Below are positions 11,569-62,800 of a DNA stretch of 64,000 nucleotides, in pieces. The notes below the pieces were generated by a model, which did no database searches, had not been told where the DNA came from, and saw only the letters and a program-made list of their open reading frames with translations. Numbering within the stretch: position 1 is the stretch's first letter; every line of letters begins with the position of its first letter. A program made the translations under genes and the position numbers. Source of the stretch: Diphasiastrum complanatum (taxonomy: Eukaryota > Streptophyta > Lycopodiopsida > Lycopodiales > Lycopodiaceae); NCBI GenBank assembly GCA_029204225.1, contig CM055111.1:11987697-12051696 (forward strand). Reading direction: 5' to 3'.

Positions 11569-13900
11569 CTATACATACAGTCCAGATTCAATATTATGAT
11601 AAAAGCTTAACTTCAGGTCAGCTGCAGCTACATAGAAAAGAATTAAACGTATTGAAACATGCTTTACCACATGACTAAAGGTTTTAGAATAATCCAGATC
11701 TAGGATCTGGGAGAAGCCTTTGGCTAACAATCTAGCCTTGTATCGATTTATTTTACTTTCAGCATCATACTTCAACTTGAACAACCCCTTGCATGGGATC
11801 GAATTTGATCCTTTGGCAGCTCAGTCACAGTCCATGTTTGATTCTCAATCAAAGAATCGAATCCTAAATCCATGGCAGCCTTCCACTGCTCAACATTAGG
11901 TGTTGACATAGACTCATAAACTGTGTTTGGTTCCTGCACAAAATAGCAGGCCGGATCATCCATGAATCAGGATGGAGACTGTCTGGGTTGATTTAATCTT
12001 CTAGGTGGAATTTTGACCCTCTGATGCTGCTTGTTCTATTTAGGTTCAAACTCATTGTCAGAGTCAGTGTCAAATTTCTAGTTTTCGACCCTAGGGTTGG
12101 ATTTTGGATTTCCGATTCTTGGATCGAATTTTGAATTTTTGACCCTTGGATCAAATTTTGAATATTCGACCCTTGGGTCAGATTTTTTTGGAGCTTTCCA
12201 CTTGTGATCAAAAAACTAATCCTCCAAGAAAATGACATCTCTGCTCGTGAATGTCTTCTGAGTGATCAGGTTGTAGAGCGTGTATGCCTTGTGATATGGA
12301 GAGTAGCCAATGAAAATCAATTTTCTGCTCTTGTCATCCAGCCTTTTTCTCAGATCTTCAGGGATCTTAGCATAGTCAATGCATCCAAATACTCGAATAT
12401 GTTTGAGTGTTGGCTTGGATTTGGTCCACACCTCATGAGGTGTCTTGACATTCAAGGCTTTGGTGATGGATCGATTTTGTAGGTAGAAAGTTGTAGTGAC
12501 AACTTCTATCCAAAATCTCTTTGGAGGAGAAGCATGGGCCATCATGCTTTTGGCACTCTCAGTGAGTGGTAGATTCTTCTGTTCTACTACTCCATTGGAT
12601 TGAGGAGAGTAGCTTGTAGTGTATTGTTGGAGTATTCCACATGCTTTGCAGAATTCCTTGAACTCGGAGGAGATGTATTCGCCCTCTCCATCAAAACGTA
12701 TAGTTTTGATTGTTCTTTGGGTCTAATTTTATGCAAATGTCTTGAATTGCTTGAAGAAGCAAAAAGTATCGGATTTATTCTTCAAAAAGTAAGTAGCAGT
12801 TTTCTTTGAAAAATCATCAATAAAAGTCAGAAAATAAAAGGCTCCCCCTATGGAAGAAGTCTGCATTGGGCCACAAAGGTCATTGTGTCCAAGATCTAAC
12901 AAATCTCTAGAAGTATGAATAGAGTCTGAAGTAAATGGACTTCTAGCATGCTTGCTGATAATACAGCTTTCACATGGAGAATCAGATTTGCTAATAGAAG
13001 GAAGATCTTGCACTATGTTCAGACTTGATATTTGTTGAATACTCTTGAAATTTAGATGGCCTAGTTTGAAATGCCACAACAAGTGATTTGATTTAGAAGT
13101 AGAAAAAAGAGCTTGACTACTAGTAGAATAATAGTGACCTAATTTGTAAAGGTAGCCACATCTTCTACCATAAGCTAGGACTTTCTTAAACTTGTCAAAA
13201 ATAGTGCAGCCCTTTGTATCGAATTTAACCCTATGATCAGAATTAGTGATTCTGCTTATAGAAAGTAGATTATTTATAAGGTTCGAAATATATAGAACAT
13301 TGGACAACAACTTAACAACACCTCTCTAAAATTCGATCCTTACTGTCCCTTCCTCTTCAATGGAATGTGTTGAGTTGTCTCCAAGTTGCACAACTCTAGA
13401 ATGGGTAAAAGGCTTGTAGTTTTGGAACCAATCTCGATGATGGGTCATGTGCTGAGTTGCTCCAGAGTCCAGGTACCAGGAATTGATATCCTAAAAATTT
13501 TCGACCCTGGTCATAAAGGCAACTTCATCCTCCTCTTCATGTTGGATCGAGTTACTAGTCGAGGCAACATTTGCTAGCTGTTGGAACTGCTTCTTCTTTT
13601 CATTGTTGTACTTGAGTATTCTGCAGTCCTTAATGAGATGACCAGTCCTCTTACAGTACTTGCAGAAGAGTTTCTGCATTGGCTGGGATGAAGAAAAAAA
13701 ATTTGAATTTGATCCTAGGCTAGAATTCGACCTTAAGCCAAAATTCGACCCAGACTGCATGTTACTCTCTTTGCCTAAATAATCAGATTTTGTGGATTTC
13801 TTTCATTTGAATTTTTGGTTTTTCTTTGTATACAGAGCCTGAGGATTCGATTCTAAGCTTGAAGATAATGCATTTCGTCTTATCTCCTCTTGTAACAACA
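11569..13900 (-). pseudogene. Ty1/copia gag-pol relic, nucleocapsid to early reverse transcriptase
   Basis: Reading from high to low coordinates. The Gag zinc knuckle (CKYCKRTGHLIKDC) is near 13620-13665. Protease remains follow near 13400-13490, with the GAG-pre-integrase block (LWHFKLGHLNFKSI, CESCIISKHARSPF) after them. The integrase core shows NDLCGPMQT, FLTFIDDFSKKTATYF and a PQSNGVVEQKN block. A later segment (KPTLKHIRVFGC, FIGYSPYHKAY) is present. A linker with repeated FDPR(V/I) motifs lies at about 12080-12190, and the start of reverse transcriptase is last (MDLGFDSLIENQTW, RYKARLLAKGFSQ). At least one frame change lies near each of 13400, 12720 and 11780, and the RT core and RNase H are absent. 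Confidence 0.88.
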
Positions 13901-13923
13901 TTGAGATAAATCTTGAGAGAGTG

Positions 13924-14410
13924 ACACTACAACACCCATCGCGATTTGCGACATGAATTGCAAGTTTAATTTTTTTTTAATTCGTTGCGGACGTCGGAAA
14001 AACACATCGCTGTAAGGTGGTGGGAATCCGACGTCTTTAAAACGCGTCAGAATCCAACACACATAAGTTGCCGAAATCCGGAGCGACACTTTTCGGTCGA
14101 TGGAAATGAATCCGACGTGGACGTCGGATTGTGACGTCCAAAGACGTCGCTTGCAATCCAATGTGGACATCGCATTGCGACATCCAAAAAAGCCGTCGGA
14201 CTCTGACGTTTGTAAATGCAGAATGGTCCATGAAATTGTTCGACGGATGTCCGACGTTTATCTGACGTCTACTTGAATGTCGGATTTCGACGTCCCAAAT
14301 ACACGTCGGAATCCGACGTTTGTTAACAAAATGATAAAAAAAAAAGGTCCGACATGTGTCCGATGTCTATCCGACACGTTTGGATGTCGGAATCCGACGT
14401 CCTCTAATTA
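13924..14410. repeat. CACTA left terminus and subterminal repeats
   Basis: After the CACTACAAC end, many short direct and inverted copies of GACGTCGGATTCCGACGT-like words occur to about 14400, separated by TCCGACGT, CGTCGG and GACGTC. In this superfamily such dense subterminal words are the binding sites of the TNPA-type accessory protein. The GC-rich words stand out from the AT-rich surroundings. Confidence 0.8.
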
Positions 14411-14617
14411 GGTAAAATAAAAATAAAAAATGCGTGAAAAACAGCGCGCGCATTTTTATCGGGCTGTTCTTGGAGTTTGGTTCGATGTTCATGAATTGTT
14501 TTTGAAACAATATTTTTGAGTTGCATTCAACATTTGGATCAAACAACAAGCTAAGCATGAGGTACTTTTCATTCTATATTTATTGCATTACTTGATTCCA
14601 TCATGAATGACAATACT

Positions 14618-14974
14618 TTATTGCATTGCTTTATGCACATCATAAATATCATTTAGATTTCTATATATGATTGTAGGTTGTTCGGACCATTTACTAAACA
14701 ATCTGTCGCCAAAATGGCGTTGGCATAAAGAATAGAGCTGGTCCAAAATCACCCTCCCTTTTCTGGTGGCAATTATATTACCTTGCGGATCCACGTGATA
14801 ATAAGGATTTGTGGATGAGTCTTTGGTGGGGGCGGGAGCCGTGGCCGCTTGTGAGGGACCACCCTCATCTCGGCTAAGCATACTTTGCAGTTCTGCTTTT
14901 TGCTCAAGAGTTAATGATTTATATAAATTTTTAACATAATCTCCCGAGCTTTCACCACTGCTTGACTCCGACAT
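14618..14974 (-). CDS. Unrecognised 118-aa ORF inside the CACTA element, antisense to the transposase
   Basis: A 118-codon frame starting at ATG 14974 (MSESSSGESSGDY). The frame stays open another 54 codons upstream, but this ATG gives a hydrophilic, acidic start. Visible features are a Ser/Gly/Glu-rich N-terminus, a helix-prone stretch (LTLEQKAELQSML), a Pro/Ala linker and a basic C-terminal part (RKGRVILDQLYSLCQRHFGD). It lies between the subterminal repeats and the transposase, divergent from the latter. CACTA elements commonly encode a second protein, but I see no motif that proves this is one; it may also be a truncated exon. Confidence 0.4.
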   Translation of the reverse strand: MSESSSGESSGDYVKNLYKSLTLEQKAELQSMLSRDEGGPSQAATAPAPTKDSSTNPYYHVDPQGNIIATRKGRVILDQLYSLCQRHFGDRLFSKWSEQPTIIYRNLNDIYDVHKAMQ

Positions 14975-15249
14975 GATTACTACATTCATAAACATACAAT
15001 ACATTACAATAAACCCTAATATATTGAAAGGAAGTAGAAAAGAAAATCGACTACAGAACTTTAATGCATATTGGAGTGGGACTTTCATACCTGTGATAAC
15101 AAAAGAAGAGAGATATGCGTTTAGAGCCTGCACCAAGATGCAAAAGAATCATATAAGCGACAACATATAAGAATAGTACTATCGAAAAATTAAAACATTA
15201 GAATCATACAATAATTTTATGCTATTTGTGTTTTGTACTTGTGCATATA

Positions 15250-18140
15250 TGCAGTTTATCACAGCAAGATGAATTACATTCAGATCAGTCTAGAGATGAA
15301 GACACTACTCAAGTTATCAGGGTAAGTAATAAACATGCATGTTTTTTTGTTCATAAAGACTTTGTTATTATAAGTTAAACTATTGTGCTAAAGTGACATG
15401 TGCTTGATTTTTGTTTCTCGTAAAAAAATTATTTTCAAAATAAAATATGGTGCACATGCCTCAAGTGTGATGGACAAAAGATGTGTGAAAGACACATTGT
15501 TGAAAATCATTTGTGAAAGTTTGGACGAAAAGAAGAAGGTCAGCCATCAAATTTGGAAGAAGAGACAAACACAATTAAAAAAAAGAGTAATCAACTTGAT
15601 TCTAATGATTATGATGATGAGGTGAAGCAATGCACAACATGTTTGAATCTTACTTTGAAACAAATGAGAATGATGATATGCATGCATCTTCTAATGAAAA
15701 CGGAGACCACGAACAATTTGAGATGGATGAAGATAAGATTCTATTGCGCAAGGAGGCAGACACTCCTCTATATCCTGGAGCATCCATTTCAAGACTAGCT
15801 ACGTCAATTCTTATTCTAAACCTTCAAACAACATACAAATGGAATGATCATAGCGTGACATCTTTATTTGGGTACTTAACGCATAACACAACTATTGTAT
15901 AGCGTATTTACATTAAATTATTATTTTTTCTTTTCTAACAACTCACATTGCTCTTTTTTTAGGCTTTTGCATCGAATACTTCTGAAAGAAAATGTGATAC
16001 CTAAAACACAAAAAAAAACACAAAAGATGATGACCGTGCTTGGAATGGATTACGACACATTACATGCATGTCCAGAAGACCATGTTCTATATAGAAGTGA
16101 GCATTCAGAAAAGCTTCAATGTCCAATGTGTAACGCTTCACTTTTTCAAGATGATGTACAAGGGAGCACGAAAAGTGTTACGACATTTTTCAATTATCCA
16201 TTTATTGCAACGTTTATTTCGATGTAAATCTTTGGCACAACTAATGGATTGGCATGTCAAAAATCGATCTACGGATGATGTGATGCGAGTACCAAGTGAT
16301 TCACCTGCATGGAAACATATTGAAGACCAATGGCCCGAGTTTAAAAATTAACCTTGTAATTTGAGATTTGGCCTTGCTATGAATGGCGTAAATCCTTTTA
16401 ACCTTCAAGCGTCAGTCAACTTGGCCCACATGGCCAGTTGTGCTCGTTAATTATAACATACCTCCATGGTTGAGTATTAAAATGGGACACTTGTTATTGG
16501 CTTTATTAATTCAAGGAAAGTACAAGGCCAAGAACATGGATGTGTATCTTGCACCTTTGGTCGATGAATTGTGCATTCTTTGGAATGGTATTCATGCTTA
16601 CGACATCTCGAGACCTTTACAACAAACGAACTTTGTTGTTCGTGGAATTCTAAGGTGGACGATGCATGACTACCCCGGTTTAAGCGAATGTTCAGGTATC
16701 TATATAATGAATCTAATCCATTTTAGGGTTTAATGTTTGAGTATATTTAACTAAGCTTATGTTTAATTTGGTTTATGAACTATGCAGGTTTAACCACATC
16801 AGGTTACAACGCATGTCATATTTGTGGACCACTTTTGGAGGGTCGACATAGCACAAATATGTTGAAAAAAGTGGTGTACGAAAATCATCGCAAATACTTG
16901 TCGCCTGATTATCATTTTCAAAGGTTGAATAGCGATTTTTTGGAGGGCGAAGAGATAATCTTCTAACTACACCACCACCCCCATGCATGCGAGTAGCGGA
17001 ATGACATGGTGAATGGCTTAAACATCACGACGTTAATTCTTCATGGAATGAATCCATTGATGGTATGAAACAGTTGTCTATTTTTCATAAATTACCCTAT
17101 TGGAGGAATTTATTAATAAACCATCTATTGGATCCTATGCACATATTCAAAAACGTCAATGAATCCTTATGGAACCACATCATTGGCAGAAAAAAAGAAG
17201 AAGACCCCAACTCCTAAAGATCTACAAGCGGCCAATGTGAAAAGACCCTATTGGATTCAATACACCGAAGGTGAAGATGAGATTCTACCTAGCGTGTCGT
17301 GGATTCTTACAAAAGAGCAACTCTCATATGTTAAACATGTCATAAAACAAATGAGAACTCCAATAGGCTATGCACATTCTTTATGCAAATCATTTACCAA
17401 AGATGATAAATTAAGTGGATTGAAATTGCATGATTGGCATAAGATGTTACAATTCATACTTCACTTTCTATTCGAGGTCTTTTCAATGATGACGTACGAA
17501 ACACGCTTTACAATTTGTCATCGATGATTAGGTTTGTATATTTTTTTAGGCACTTGTATAAATGTTATTTCAATATTTTTATGTTTTCAACAACCTAATG
17601 TACTATCAATCTTGCAGGTGGATTTCCTCCAAAGAAATTAAAAATAGCAAATTGGATTTCATGAAAGTCCAAATGATCGAAATGGTATGTTTGTTAGAAA
17701 GAGATTTTTCAACTTCCTTTTTGGATATACAAGTTCATCTTCTAGTGCATTTGGTCGAAGAAGTATCAATTGTAGGACCTGTGCACACGAGATGGATGTT
17801 CTACCTTGAGCGCTTTATGAAAGTTTTGAAGGGCTTTGTGAGACAAAAGACAAGGCCAGAATATAGCATTGCAAAAAGTTGGCTTGTATAGAAATCTTTG
17901 TTTTATATCACCGAAATAATCTCACAATTGCATCCTGCAAGTCCAAAAATGTGGTGTGAAGAAGATGATGAACGTGTTAAGGGTGAAGTACCACAAGGAA
18001 ATGGTGTGCAAAAGAGACTTTCACCTCAATTTAAAGAGAAAAATCGACACGTTCATATTATATAATTGTGGACAAATGGAAAAGTGGATTTCAAGGTATG
18101 AAGAAGCCAAAAAGGAAAGAAACATAACATTGAAATGAAG
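15250..18140 (+). pseudogene. TNP2-type CACTA transposase (Transposase_21), broken
   Basis: Recognisable segments in order: PLYPGASISRLATSILIL, a landmark of the TNP2 N-terminal region (about 15.76-15.82 kb). Next come LGMDYDTLHACPEDHVLYRS with a CPMCNAS zinc-ligand motif (16.04-16.14 kb) and WHVKNRSTDDVMRVPSDSPA with WKHIEDQWPEF (16.25-16.35 kb). A block IPPWLSIKMG...DVYLAPLVDEL follows (16.45-16.57 kb), then ACHICG (16.81 kb), LLDPMHIFKNVNESLW (about 17.13-17.17 kb) and SGLKLHDWHKMLQ (17.41-17.46 kb). The last part is QVHLLVHLVEEVSIVGPVHT then RWMFYLERFMKVLKGFVR (17.73-17.85 kb). Likely introns fall near 15.88-15.96, 16.70-16.79 and 17.53-17.62 kb. Stops and frame changes (for example 16350, 16965 and 17889) make it non-functional. 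Confidence 0.85.
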
Positions 18141-18600
18141 AAAAAATATTAATCAAAGAAGAAGAAGGGCGTTGGAGAACGACGAACCTTTGGAGCCTTT
18201 ACCTTCAAAATGCTCCCGTGAATGGGTTTTTGATACGATGCTAAAAGCATCCGAAACGGAAAAGAAGTGACCAAATTAGAATGGGAATTTGTTCGTGGAT
18301 GTGGATGGAAGGTTAGTGTAATATTGTCTTTGTGAAGTTTTATTTTTGTACTACTCAATATATGAATAGTATTTCTAATTACACACATTTGTTTTTTTTT
18401 TTTTTTTTGTGTTTTATTATACATCATACACTGCCATGTGGGCATATGGACACCATTACCGTGTTGAGAGAGTTGACAACAAGCGACCAACAAAAACATC
18501 ACAAGAAAAATATAATTTAAAGAAAATGCTAACTCTAAAGAAATTAAATCTGAAAACTTACAATTGCATTTTCATCTATCATTTGAATTCAAATCATGAA

Positions 18601-19439
18601 TGTTGAGCTCATTGTGAAGATAAGTATGTTGAACTAAAACTTCCGTTATAGATTGACTGGCAGGTGATACTTTAAAATCCATTATCCTGCCTTTCCAAGA
18701 GCTTCTATATATGTTATCCGATCTTTTTCTTTTTCAGAATGAGCCTTTTGCAAAGGGATGCATCAAGATCCGTTGATATTTTCGATATATTCTTGGTATC
18801 CATTGATCTTCTGCATTTTTTTTCATTGCAAATAGTGATTGCATCAATGGTTCCTCTTGGTCTCCGATTATGTGTAGCCATTAGTCGTAATTACGAGTAT
18901 GCAAGCTGAGAACGGAGAGAATGTAAAGATTGCGAAGTAAATCTAAGAATGACAATTCAAAATAAGAGATAGAATGAAGAAAATGAGAGGTATACCTATG
19001 AATGACAAGAAGTACCTAAACTACAAGAATTAGTTAACTACAGTTTATGACTATTGACGTCAAATCAACCTCGAGTGTACCATGACGGGCAGCATAAGAG
19101 TACTTGGGCAGTAACTATGGTCCAATCACAATTGTTTGTTCTGCCCGGCGAGATATTTGAAAATCACAAAAATTTGGCCGGTACCATTCATTGGGACACA
19201 TAAGCGTTGAAAGCGTGCGAAGTCAAAAACAACATCTTGACAAAGGATCCATTTGAGTTCTAATATCCCCTAATGTACAACAAAACTCGATCGTGATTTG
19301 TACATACAATAAGGAGCATAAATAAGACATTGATTAACATAACAGTTGACAATTTTGTTCATTCAGATACAAATTCATAATAACAGATATTTATATGAGA
19401 CCTACTTATTGGATTTATCTATTTTCTCCCTAATCCAAG
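18601..19439. other. No gene recognised
   Basis: Sequence past the last transposase-like part. No open frame of note, no CACTA right terminus and no clear repeat. Confidence 0.4.
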
Positions 19440-20408
19440 ACTTAATCTAAATTCTTTGTTGTATGTCTAACTCGCATTGTCGCACAGTCTGCAGAAATAC
19501 ATGAGAATCACAAACAAGTATCTATGCAACAATCAAACTATTGAAGAAGTCTCGACAGTCAAACTATCAACTATTGACTATCGACAAAATGTTCGATTTG
19601 AACAACTATCGAATATTTGAACCTTTGTCAATCTCAACTCTAGCTAATTTGACTCCAGCCCGAATCGACAATTGTCGATTTTCTAATTAGCTAGTACCAC
19701 TCTTACTAGCTTAAATTATTTATAGACAGTGTAACTAATTTGACAATGACAACAGCTATGATCGTCATCCATCTTCATAGTGACATCCACATTCATTGCC
19801 TATCACAATAGCGATAGCCATGATCACCGCCAAGATTCATTTCAGAAAGCATAGCTCAACATCTCAAAATTTGTACATATATTTGAATAAATGTATAGCT
19901 AAGCATGCAATGGATAGAGCATCAGAACATTGATTGATTCAAGATAAAAAGTTTGTGTAAGCCTTTGATGATCTTCATATCATCGAACTAGTACAGTGAA
20001 AGAGAGAGAGTTTCGAATACGCGATTATCCCTATTAATGTTTTGTACTCATCATTCCACTGGCTTTGCACTTGTTACTTTTTCAATCCAATCCAATTGTC
20101 TTATTGCGTTCAAGGTTATGTCAATATGAATGCATGTTTCTCCAATTAATTGTTCTATGCATCTATGCCACTTTACTCACCTAGAATCTTTTGAACTATC
20201 TAATGCTATCGTAATCAATAATCAAAATAAATTGTATTGATTCTAACGATTTCAAAGTTAGAATCATGTAGAATCAACCGAGTTATTTGGTTCAACATTC
20301 TAATTCAAATATAATAGGCTTAGTTCATGCACTAAGGGAAAAGGCTCATTCAACAGAGGCCACTGATCCTTCATTAGATCTTTCATTCCTCCGTAATTCT
20401 CTCGACAT
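19440..20408 (+). mobile_element. Copia LTR relic, same family as the LTRs at 48.4-49.8 kb
   Basis: Stretches such as the TCTGCAGAAATAC word near 19490, TGTTTTGTACTCATCATTCC near 20038, and the run that follows through CTTATTGCGTTCA to GAATGCATG match, with many differences, the LTR sequences near 49.02 kb and 49.49-49.58 kb. It ends just before ATGGTATTAGAATC near 20408, a decayed primer binding site for initiator methionine tRNA. The 5' boundary is not clear. Confidence 0.55.
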
Positions 20409-21870
20409 GGTATTAGAATCAACATAATATCAGCTTTCTTCAGAATGTGATTCTATCGAATAGATAGAATAATTGCTTTCATGTTCTAATAATATAGCTA
20501 GACTTTGTTTTTTCATTCTTAAGTCATTGATAGTTGTCAGACTAACTATCAAAAGACTAACTTCCATATGGATTTTCAAAGTAAGGCTGGTCTCATTGTA
20601 GACAACATCGATGGATCCAATTATTATTTGTAAAAATTTAAGATGAAAATTGTGCTAATGACCAAAGAGCTATAGGATGTTGTCATAAGTATCAAAGACA
20701 AGCCAGATGCAGATGACACACCTATCTCCAAATGAAAACTGAAAGATGGTAATACTCAAATCGACCATGTATTTGAAGCTTGGGATATTCTTAGCACATT
20801 ATATAATGTGAGGGATGCAACTTTCAAATTACATTTTAGAAAAAAATTCTTTTCACTCAAAATGTCTAATGGTGATTTATTATAGAATCACATAAGTCAG
20901 TTCAAGAATCTATTACAACAAATGGCAATTGTCGGATCAATCATCGACGATCAAGATGCAATCATGACATTGGTATCATGTTTGCCGCCTACATATGAAA
21001 ACTAGATTATGATTATATCAACATACTCAAATTTACCTCTTTCTAGAGTAATTGCTATGTTGATTTAAGAAGACAATCAAAGAGGTGGTGCTTTCAATTC
21101 TTAGAATATAGATTTGCATGCTCTATATGCAAATAGAGACTTGAGAAAGCAAAAGAAAAAAGGTCTGAATAAGTTAAATTGAATCAAAAGCCAGCTCAAA
21201 ATCAAAAGCAATCATCAAATCCACAGACAAAAAAGATGTTTTGTAAGTACTGCAAGCGCACCAATCACGACATTCAAAATTGTACACCTCAATGATAACA
21301 ACACACATATTAAAGGCACTGTAAAATTAAGCTTTTAGAATGATTAGTTCAAGCTATTCTCTGTACCTAATTTTAGGTTTCTACAAATCTGCTTTCTATC
21401 AGCAAAATTATTGATCTAAAAACAGAGTAAAATTCGAATTTGATCAATGCAACATTGTCGATAGGACAAATAAAATCCTTGCACTTGGAAAGAGGAATGG
21501 ATACTTATATAGATTGAGTCATTGTTATTTTGCTACAAGTCAAACCTTAAATACTTCTATTCTTGTCAATAAGGACTATTTTGGTACTATAGACTTGGTC
21601 ACTTATATCATGTATCTATTTTGGAGATGTTTAGACAATCTCTAGTACTTTATCTAGATAAGAAAATTAATCTACCAATCTATCAAAGTTTTATTATCGA
21701 AAAGCAGATTAGGATTTCATTCACATCAAGTCATCAGTATGTAGCTAAAGATATACTAGATATTATTTATTCAAACATATGTGGCCCAATGCAAATTATA
21801 CTGTTGGTACGCGAATTGTCAGAGCTTAGTTTCAGAGGATTAATACCTTCTTCATTGAATAAAGTTATAT
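20409..21870 (+). pseudogene. Ty1/copia gag and pre-integrase relic
   Basis: After the decayed primer binding site, a Gag start reads DNIDGSNYY at about 20.6 kb. Then come AWDILSTLYNVRDATFKLHF and SQFKNLLQQMAIVGSIIDDQ (20.78-20.96 kb), a CCHC knuckle MFCKYCKRTNHDIQNC near 21.24-21.29 kb, a protease/pre-integrase stretch (GYLYRLSHCYF near 21.5 kb) and a trace of the integrase start (CGPMQI near 21.78 kb). Many stops and frameshifts are present; it ends in unrelated sequence. Confidence 0.75.
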
Positions 21871-21874
21871 AAGC

Positions 21875-23559
21875 ACCACAGATTCTAATGTTTACTCAAA
21901 TTGATGCAACGATCATTTTTTAATATCACCTTGAATGTTGACGACACATTGTTGTTTGGTGATTGTAGTGGGTTTTCCTATCCACCTTCAACCCTAGATC
22001 TAAGCACTTGCAAAGCATCAAGAATGGAAGAGGATTCTTTACATATCACGCGAAAGTTCGTTCCCATGAGAGTGATTCAAACACATGCTTATGATTTAAC
22101 ATCTAACACTATGATCCATTAACCCTAAACACCAAGATCAAGCTTACCTTTCTCTGTATCTCTCTCTTTTCGCTCATAGTATAGAAACAAGATTCAATCC
22201 CAACAATTAGAAAATCCAAATAACATAAAGATAGCAAAAAACATGAGAGATGGAGCAAGAAAAAAATAGCAAATACATCCAATTGCAAATTGGTATAGTT
22301 GATTGAACATAAAAATGAACTACAAAGCACCAATATATATAGTGAATTCTAGGGCACTTGGCCTCAAAGCTTGGCGAATTCCTACCTCCCTCCTTATTTG
22401 AATTTGAATTTTGGGGAGAGCTCACATACTATGGCAAAAAAAGCAAATGACCACAACTGCCATGGCTTACTGAACCACCATATGATCCTATACTTGATAC
22501 CTTGCAATTAAATCTTAAACTTCTACTTGTAGATCACCAGTTGTGTTTTCAAGACTTAAATAGATTGCGGTATGCATAGACTATTAAGTGGTAAAGAGCA
22601 AACCTCAGCAATGCTGAAAAGATTAATATCAGAAAGCCAGTGCTATCAGGTTAAACTCCAACTCCCTTCAGCATGTGCTCAAAGAGAGAACATTCCAAAA
22701 AAAAAATCAAATTTCTCCTTGCAATCGTTTCCAATAAAACAAAAATGGCAGAGTTAAAAGAAATATTGTTAATGGCGAACATATCTAGACGTCAAACTCA
22801 AAACTGATGAAATAAAGCACAAATTACAATATGAATGAACACTTTAACCCCTTTGCTGATCATGTGAAACACAACCTGTTAAGGAGAAATCGTCAGAGAG
22901 ACTCGTTGCACTTTCATCTAACCAAAAATAGTGAATGCTATCCTGTTCTTGAATAAAACAATTTCGTCACTATGCCCAAAGAAATCTGCCAAAATTCAAG
23001 TTCTTGACGATCTGAGATTGAAGACTTGACAGGTAAATGACCAGAATTGTTTTAAAAAAAGCAACCTTCATAACTCCAGAAAGCAAGAAAATAGAAAAGG
23101 ATTGTACCCTACATACATCCAACCGATAAATTATCCTCAAATAGGTAATCACACCAGAAAAAACATGAAAGATTAAAAGCATTTCAGGTTAGATTCAGAG
23201 GCATGTTATCTTACCAACCAAAGTTGTCAATTTCAACTGAAAAAAAAAAGAAAACCATAATAATAGATGCTAACAACCGTGCTCTTTAGAGGATTAGTAA
23301 GGAGTTTAAGCTCAACTTTTCGGCACCAACACACCCTTTTGATGGGCTAAATGACTGAACCAAATTATAGAAAGAGAAAATAAAGCTTCCTTTCAGCAAT
23401 GCCTTTGACAATCTAATGGACTAGATTATAAACCGATCAACGACAGAAGACATGAACTTTCCAGAGATGCATTTGACAATCTATCATTATGATGCTTCCT
23501 TAGGAGCAGCAAAGCATATTCCAAAGCAAACATTGGGGTAACATGATGCAATGGGAATG
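21875..23559. other. Region downstream of the CID gene, probably including its 3' UTR
   Basis: No coding gene seen. The part next to the CID stop codon (to perhaps 23.3 kb) should contain the 3' UTR, but no clear minus-strand poly(A) signal could be assigned. On the minus strand, 22.1-22.4 kb contains a TATATATATTGG motif and a pyrimidine-rich leader-like stretch, which may be an LTR promoter remnant. Confidence 0.35.
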
Positions 23560-62235
<38,676 letters not shown>

Positions 62236-62800
62236 GACTTCGAAGTTCCAATGCATCAAACCAAAATTTCTCAATGCGCAACTTTACCCCACACCTGAAA
62301 AGAAATGCTTGATCATCAATGCACCTATTTTTAAAACTGGCAAACAGCAATACATACAAAATTACATGACCATCATGTTCCATCCCATACCATCAAAACC
62401 GATTATTGCAATACTGGCAATAACCAAGAAATAGCTCGATTTTCTAGATTCAAATATATAAAACCATTGGACTGGACAAGAATGGAGGATTGCAAGTATG
62501 CTTTAAATGCCAAAGAAATCTTCACATAAGCCAATTATGTCATGTGGCAGCACTCACCTTGTCAGCTCCTTCAATTCTCTCCCCTTCAAAACGACTTGAT
62601 TCCAAACACGAAATGGGCCAAACTAGTTAAGGATGACAGTTTCCAGTCTCCATCACAGCAAGAGAATAAAAGGGAGAGAAAAATGTAGTACAATGCAAAA
62701 AACAGCTGGAACGTTTGAAGATTCCGAATAAACTCAACTGGCTGTCTGGGGATTCAAAGGGGGTTCTAGGGATTTAACAAAAAACAAAAACAGATAGTGT
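62236..62800 (-). promoter_or_regulatory. CID gene 5' UTR with a leader intron
   Basis: A leader intron can be read on the minus strand: donor AAG|GTGAGTG at 62557 and acceptor TTTCTTTTCAG|GTGT at 62295, so the first UTR exon ends at 62558. The transcription start is not visible but should lie above about 62.65 kb. An ATG at 62256, in frame with the main start, gives an alternative N-terminus. Confidence 0.6.

Larger units (their letters stand above)
13924..18600 (+). mobile_element. CACTA (En/Spm-type) DNA transposon, decayed
   Basis: The left end is the motif CACTACAACACCCATCGCG at 13924, followed by about 0.5 kb of subterminal repeats and then, from about 15.6 kb, a decayed TNP2-type transposase on the plus strand. 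This order (CACTA terminus, subterminal repeat block, transposase) is diagnostic of the superfamily. I did not find a matching inverted terminus ending in GTAGTG downstream, so the right end given is only where transposase-like sequence fades out. The left end abuts the copia relic ending near 13.9 kb. Confidence 0.8.
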
